From assembly GCA_046050405.1 (NCBI GenBank), contig JBJOPY010000244.1, positions 1 through 8,256 of the forward strand: a DNA stretch of 8,256 nucleotides, written 5' to 3'. A model generated the notes under the pieces. It made no database searches, was not told the DNA's origin, and was given only the letters and a program-made list of their open reading frames with translations. Shown in pieces: positions 6,473 to 8,256 of the stretch. The stretch's first letter is position 1. Each line of letters begins with the position of its first letter. The stretch comes from JADKCL01 sp046050405 (GTDB taxonomy: Bacteria; Bacteroidota; Bacteroidia; J057; JADKCL01). Made by a program: the position numbers and the translations under genes.

Positions 6473-8122
6473 ATGCAACGACTGCTCCTCTCCCTTGGTA
6501 CCATCCTGATCCTGAGCAGTCTCACTTGGAGCCAATCCACCACATTTTCCCATGCAGACAGCCTCCGCGGCGGCCTGCGGCCTGAGCGCACCTGCTACGA
6601 TGTGACCTTCTACGACTTGAATATCAAGGTGGATCCTGCCACGCGACAGATTGCCGGGAGCAACCGCATCCAATTCTCCGCACTGCAAGATTTCAAAACC
6701 CTTCAAATCGACCTGTTCGAGAACATGAGCCTGGAAGGCGTGATGTACCAGGGAGCACCGCTCCGTACGCACCGTGATGCCAATGCCATTTTTGTGCATT
6801 TCCCCGGCCTCGTGAAGGCAGGCACCTCGGGAACCATTGTCGCCGATTATTCAGGTGCCCCCACGGTCGCGACCAATCCCCCATGGGAGGGAGGCTTTGT
6901 CTGGTCCCGGGACAGCCATGGCAAACCCTGGGTCGGCGTCGCCTGCGAAGGAATAGGTGCGAGCCTGTGGTGGCCCTGCAAGGATTACCTCGGGGATGAG
7001 CCCGACTCCATGCGCATCACGGTCACGGCACCCGCAGGCCTCATGACCGTCTGCAACGGCCAGCAGCGCGGCATACAAGCGATCGACAGTGAATGGACAC
7101 GCACCGAGTGGTTTGTCTCGTACCCCATCAACAATTACAATCTCACCCTGAATATCGCCGATTATGTGACTTTTCACGATACCTTCCAGAATGCATCCGG
7201 CATCCATGACCTGGACTACTATGTCCTTCGCGACAATGAAACCAAGGCCCGGAAGCAGTTCGAGCAAGTGAAACCCATGATGCGCATCTATGAAAAGTAC
7301 TTCGGTGAATATCCTTTTTGGAGGGATGGTTACGCCCTTGTGGAAACCCCCTACCTAGGCATGGAACACCAGGGTGCGATTGCCTATGGAAACCAATATC
7401 GACCCGGCTACAATGGCATGGATCCCTTGGGATTGAAATTCGACTACATCATCATTCACGAATCAAGCCACGAATGGTGGGGCAACAGCGTCAGCTGTAA
7501 GGACCATGCGGAACTGTGGATCCACGAGGGATTCTGCACTTACGGCGAGGCGGTCTATGTCGAGGAACGATGGGGAAGGGAGGCCGCCACGCGCTACCTG
7601 CTGAACCAACGCAGCAACATCTTGAACCTCAGTCCCATCGTGGGGGCTCTCGGCGTGAACTTCCAGTATTGGGTGGGTTCGGACATGTATTACAAAGGCG
7701 CATGGATGCTGCACACGCTCCGAAACCAGGTGAATGACGACGTGCGCTGGTGGCAGACCCTGCACGATTTTGCAGTGGAATTCAGGCTCAAGAACACTGA
7801 CACGCAGGAACTGATCGAATGGTGGAATGAGCGCCTCGGCCAGGACTATACTTGGCTCTTCCGCGAATACCTCTATCATGCCAAGCCGCCCGTACTGGTC
7901 TATCATGCCAAGGCCAAAGGCGAAAAAACACAGCTCAAGTTCCATTGGGAGGCAAGTGAGCCGGATTTTCGTCTGAGAATCCCTGTAATCCTGAAGGATG
8001 GAAGCCGTCAAATGATCTCGCCCACCAAGGCAGTGCAGCGCCTCCTTCTCAATGTGCCGGCAGATAAGCTGCAGTTTGATGGATCGACTTGGTATGGAAA
8101 GCTCCGGAGCTCGAAGCAATAG
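6473..8122 (+). CDS. Secreted M1-family zinc metallopeptidase (aminopeptidase)
   Basis: This predicted exported aminopeptidase removes N-terminal residues from peptides, probably in the periplasm or outside the cell. With the ATG at 6473 the 549-residue protein starts with a signal peptide (MQRLLLSLGTILILSSLTWS, likely cut near 20-21). The N-terminal beta domain runs to about 230. The zinc site is complete: HESSH (329-333), then 18 residues, then Glu352 (HExxH-x18-E). The substrate-binding motif is GMEHQ (296-300) in place of the classical GAMEN. The likely catalytic Tyr is Tyr407 in GSDMYYKGAW. After about 470 there is only a small beta-rich domain, so it is a short M1 type without the large helical C-terminal domain of E. 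coli PepN. No C-terminal type IX sorting domain is obvious. No Shine-Dalgarno sequence is seen. Downstream, an IS630-like element ends within 20 bases of the stop and is transcribed toward it. Confidence 0.93.
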   Translation: MQRLLLSLGTILILSSLTWSQSTTFSHADSLRGGLRPERTCYDVTFYDLNIKVDPATRQIAGSNRIQFSALQDFKTLQIDLFENMSLEGVMYQGAPLRTHRDANAIFVHFPGLVKAGTSGTIVADYSGAPTVATNPPWEGGFVWSRDSHGKPWVGVACEGIGASLWWPCKDYLGDEPDSMRITVTAPAGLMTVCNGQQRGIQAIDSEWTRTEWFVSYPINNYNLTLNIADYVTFHDTFQNASGIHDLDYYVLRDNETKARKQFEQVKPMMRIYEKYFGEYPFWRDGYALVETPYLGMEHQGAIAYGNQYRPGYNGMDPLGLKFDYIIIHESSHEWWGNSVSCKDHAELWIHEGFCTYGEAVYVEERWGREAATRYLLNQRSNILNLSPIVGALGVNFQYWVGSDMYYKGAWMLHTLRNQVNDDVRWWQTLHDFAVEFRLKNTDTQELIEWWNERLGQDYTWLFREYLYHAKPPVLVYHAKAKGEKTQLKFHWEASEPDFRLRIPVILKDGSRQMISPTKAVQRLLLNVPADKLQFDGSTWYGKLRSSKQ

Positions 8123-8140
8123 GTTGACAGGCTGGCACTA

Positions 8141-8256
8141 GTGTCCCGTCAATTCTAAAAGCCGAGTTTCGGGTATAGCCTTTTGAGCTTGATTCTCGCA
8201 TCCTCCATGGTGAACTGCCAATCGGTTTTTTTTGCCTTGTTGTTCTTGTCGGCAGT
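8141..8256 (-). mobile_element. IS630-like insertion sequence, one end (cut by window edge)
   Basis: The element is recognised from its transposase C-terminus. Its likely outer end starts GTGTCCCGTCAATTC at 8141, directly after a TA at 8139-8140; IS630-family elements insert at and duplicate TA. The end lies 14 bases outside the transposase stop. The other end and the second TA are outside the window, so the exact boundary and the inverted repeat cannot be confirmed. Confidence 0.6.
8155..8256 (-). CDS. IS630-family transposase, C-terminal 33 residues (partial)
   Basis: The minus-strand frame is open from the window edge to a TAG at 8155-8157. It reads TADKNNKAKKTDWQF followed by TMEDARIKLKRLYPKLGF. 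The W-x-F-T-x-x-D-A-R-x-K-L-x-x-L-Y-P pattern is, from memory, the usual ending of IS630-family DDE transposases in Bacteroidota. The catalytic residues lie outside the window. A run of eight A (8226-8233, minus strand) sits inside the coding sequence about 24 codons before the stop. Intactness of the gene cannot be judged. Family assignment rests on about 20 residues, so it is likely but not certain. Confidence 0.68.
   Translation of the reverse strand, partial: TADKNNKAKKTDWQFTMEDARIKLKRLYPKLGF

Noticed and set aside
8101..8110. Perfect 10-base palindrome GCTCCGGAGC near the end of the peptidase gene
   Set aside because: It lies inside the coding sequence, has no loop and no following T run; likely chance.

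Overview
The window looks like ordinary chromosome from a member of the Bacteroidota with fairly high G+C (mid-50s percent by eye). Three things point there. The promoters have the Bacteroidota form (TTTG-like box, 19 bases, TAnnTTTG-like box). Shine-Dalgarno sequences are mostly missing. The proteins (UvrA, LOG-family protein, MltD-like transglycosylase, RlmD, short M1 peptidase) read like Bacteroidota versions. I would guess a Saprospiria- or Cytophaga-like lineage, but the sequence does not settle the class.

Layout from left to right. Bases 1-1248 (minus) hold the N-terminal 416 residues of the repair protein UvrA, cut by the window edge. It sits 6 bases downstream of a membrane-anchored lytic transglycosylase (1255-2370, minus), and the two are probably one transcript from a promoter at 2396-2426. 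Upstream lies a LOG-family nucleotide phosphoribohydrolase-like gene (2407-3108, minus), then about 360 bases without a convincing gene, then an iron-sulphur 23S rRNA uracil methyltransferase (3466-4899, minus). A 126-base gap with two small stem-loops separates that from a major-facilitator transporter (5026-6363, minus). The transporter is divergent from a secreted zinc aminopeptidase of family M1 (6473-8122, plus), which has the clearest promoter in the window (6425-6455). The last ~115 bases are the end of an IS630-like insertion sequence: the C-terminal 33 codons of its transposase on the minus strand and one element end next to a TA dinucleotide.

The genes cover separate household jobs: DNA repair, cell-wall turnover, nucleotide housekeeping, rRNA modification, solute uptake and peptide breakdown. 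I see no defence island, CRISPR array, RNA gene, prophage or biosynthetic cluster, and no evidence for an undescribed system. The points most worth a second look are the loss of a CxxC pair in UvrA, the two well-formed Bacteroidota promoters, a 40-residue-period motif repeat in the transglycosylase tail, the GMEHQ active-site variant in the M1 peptidase, and the insertion sequence just behind the peptidase gene.
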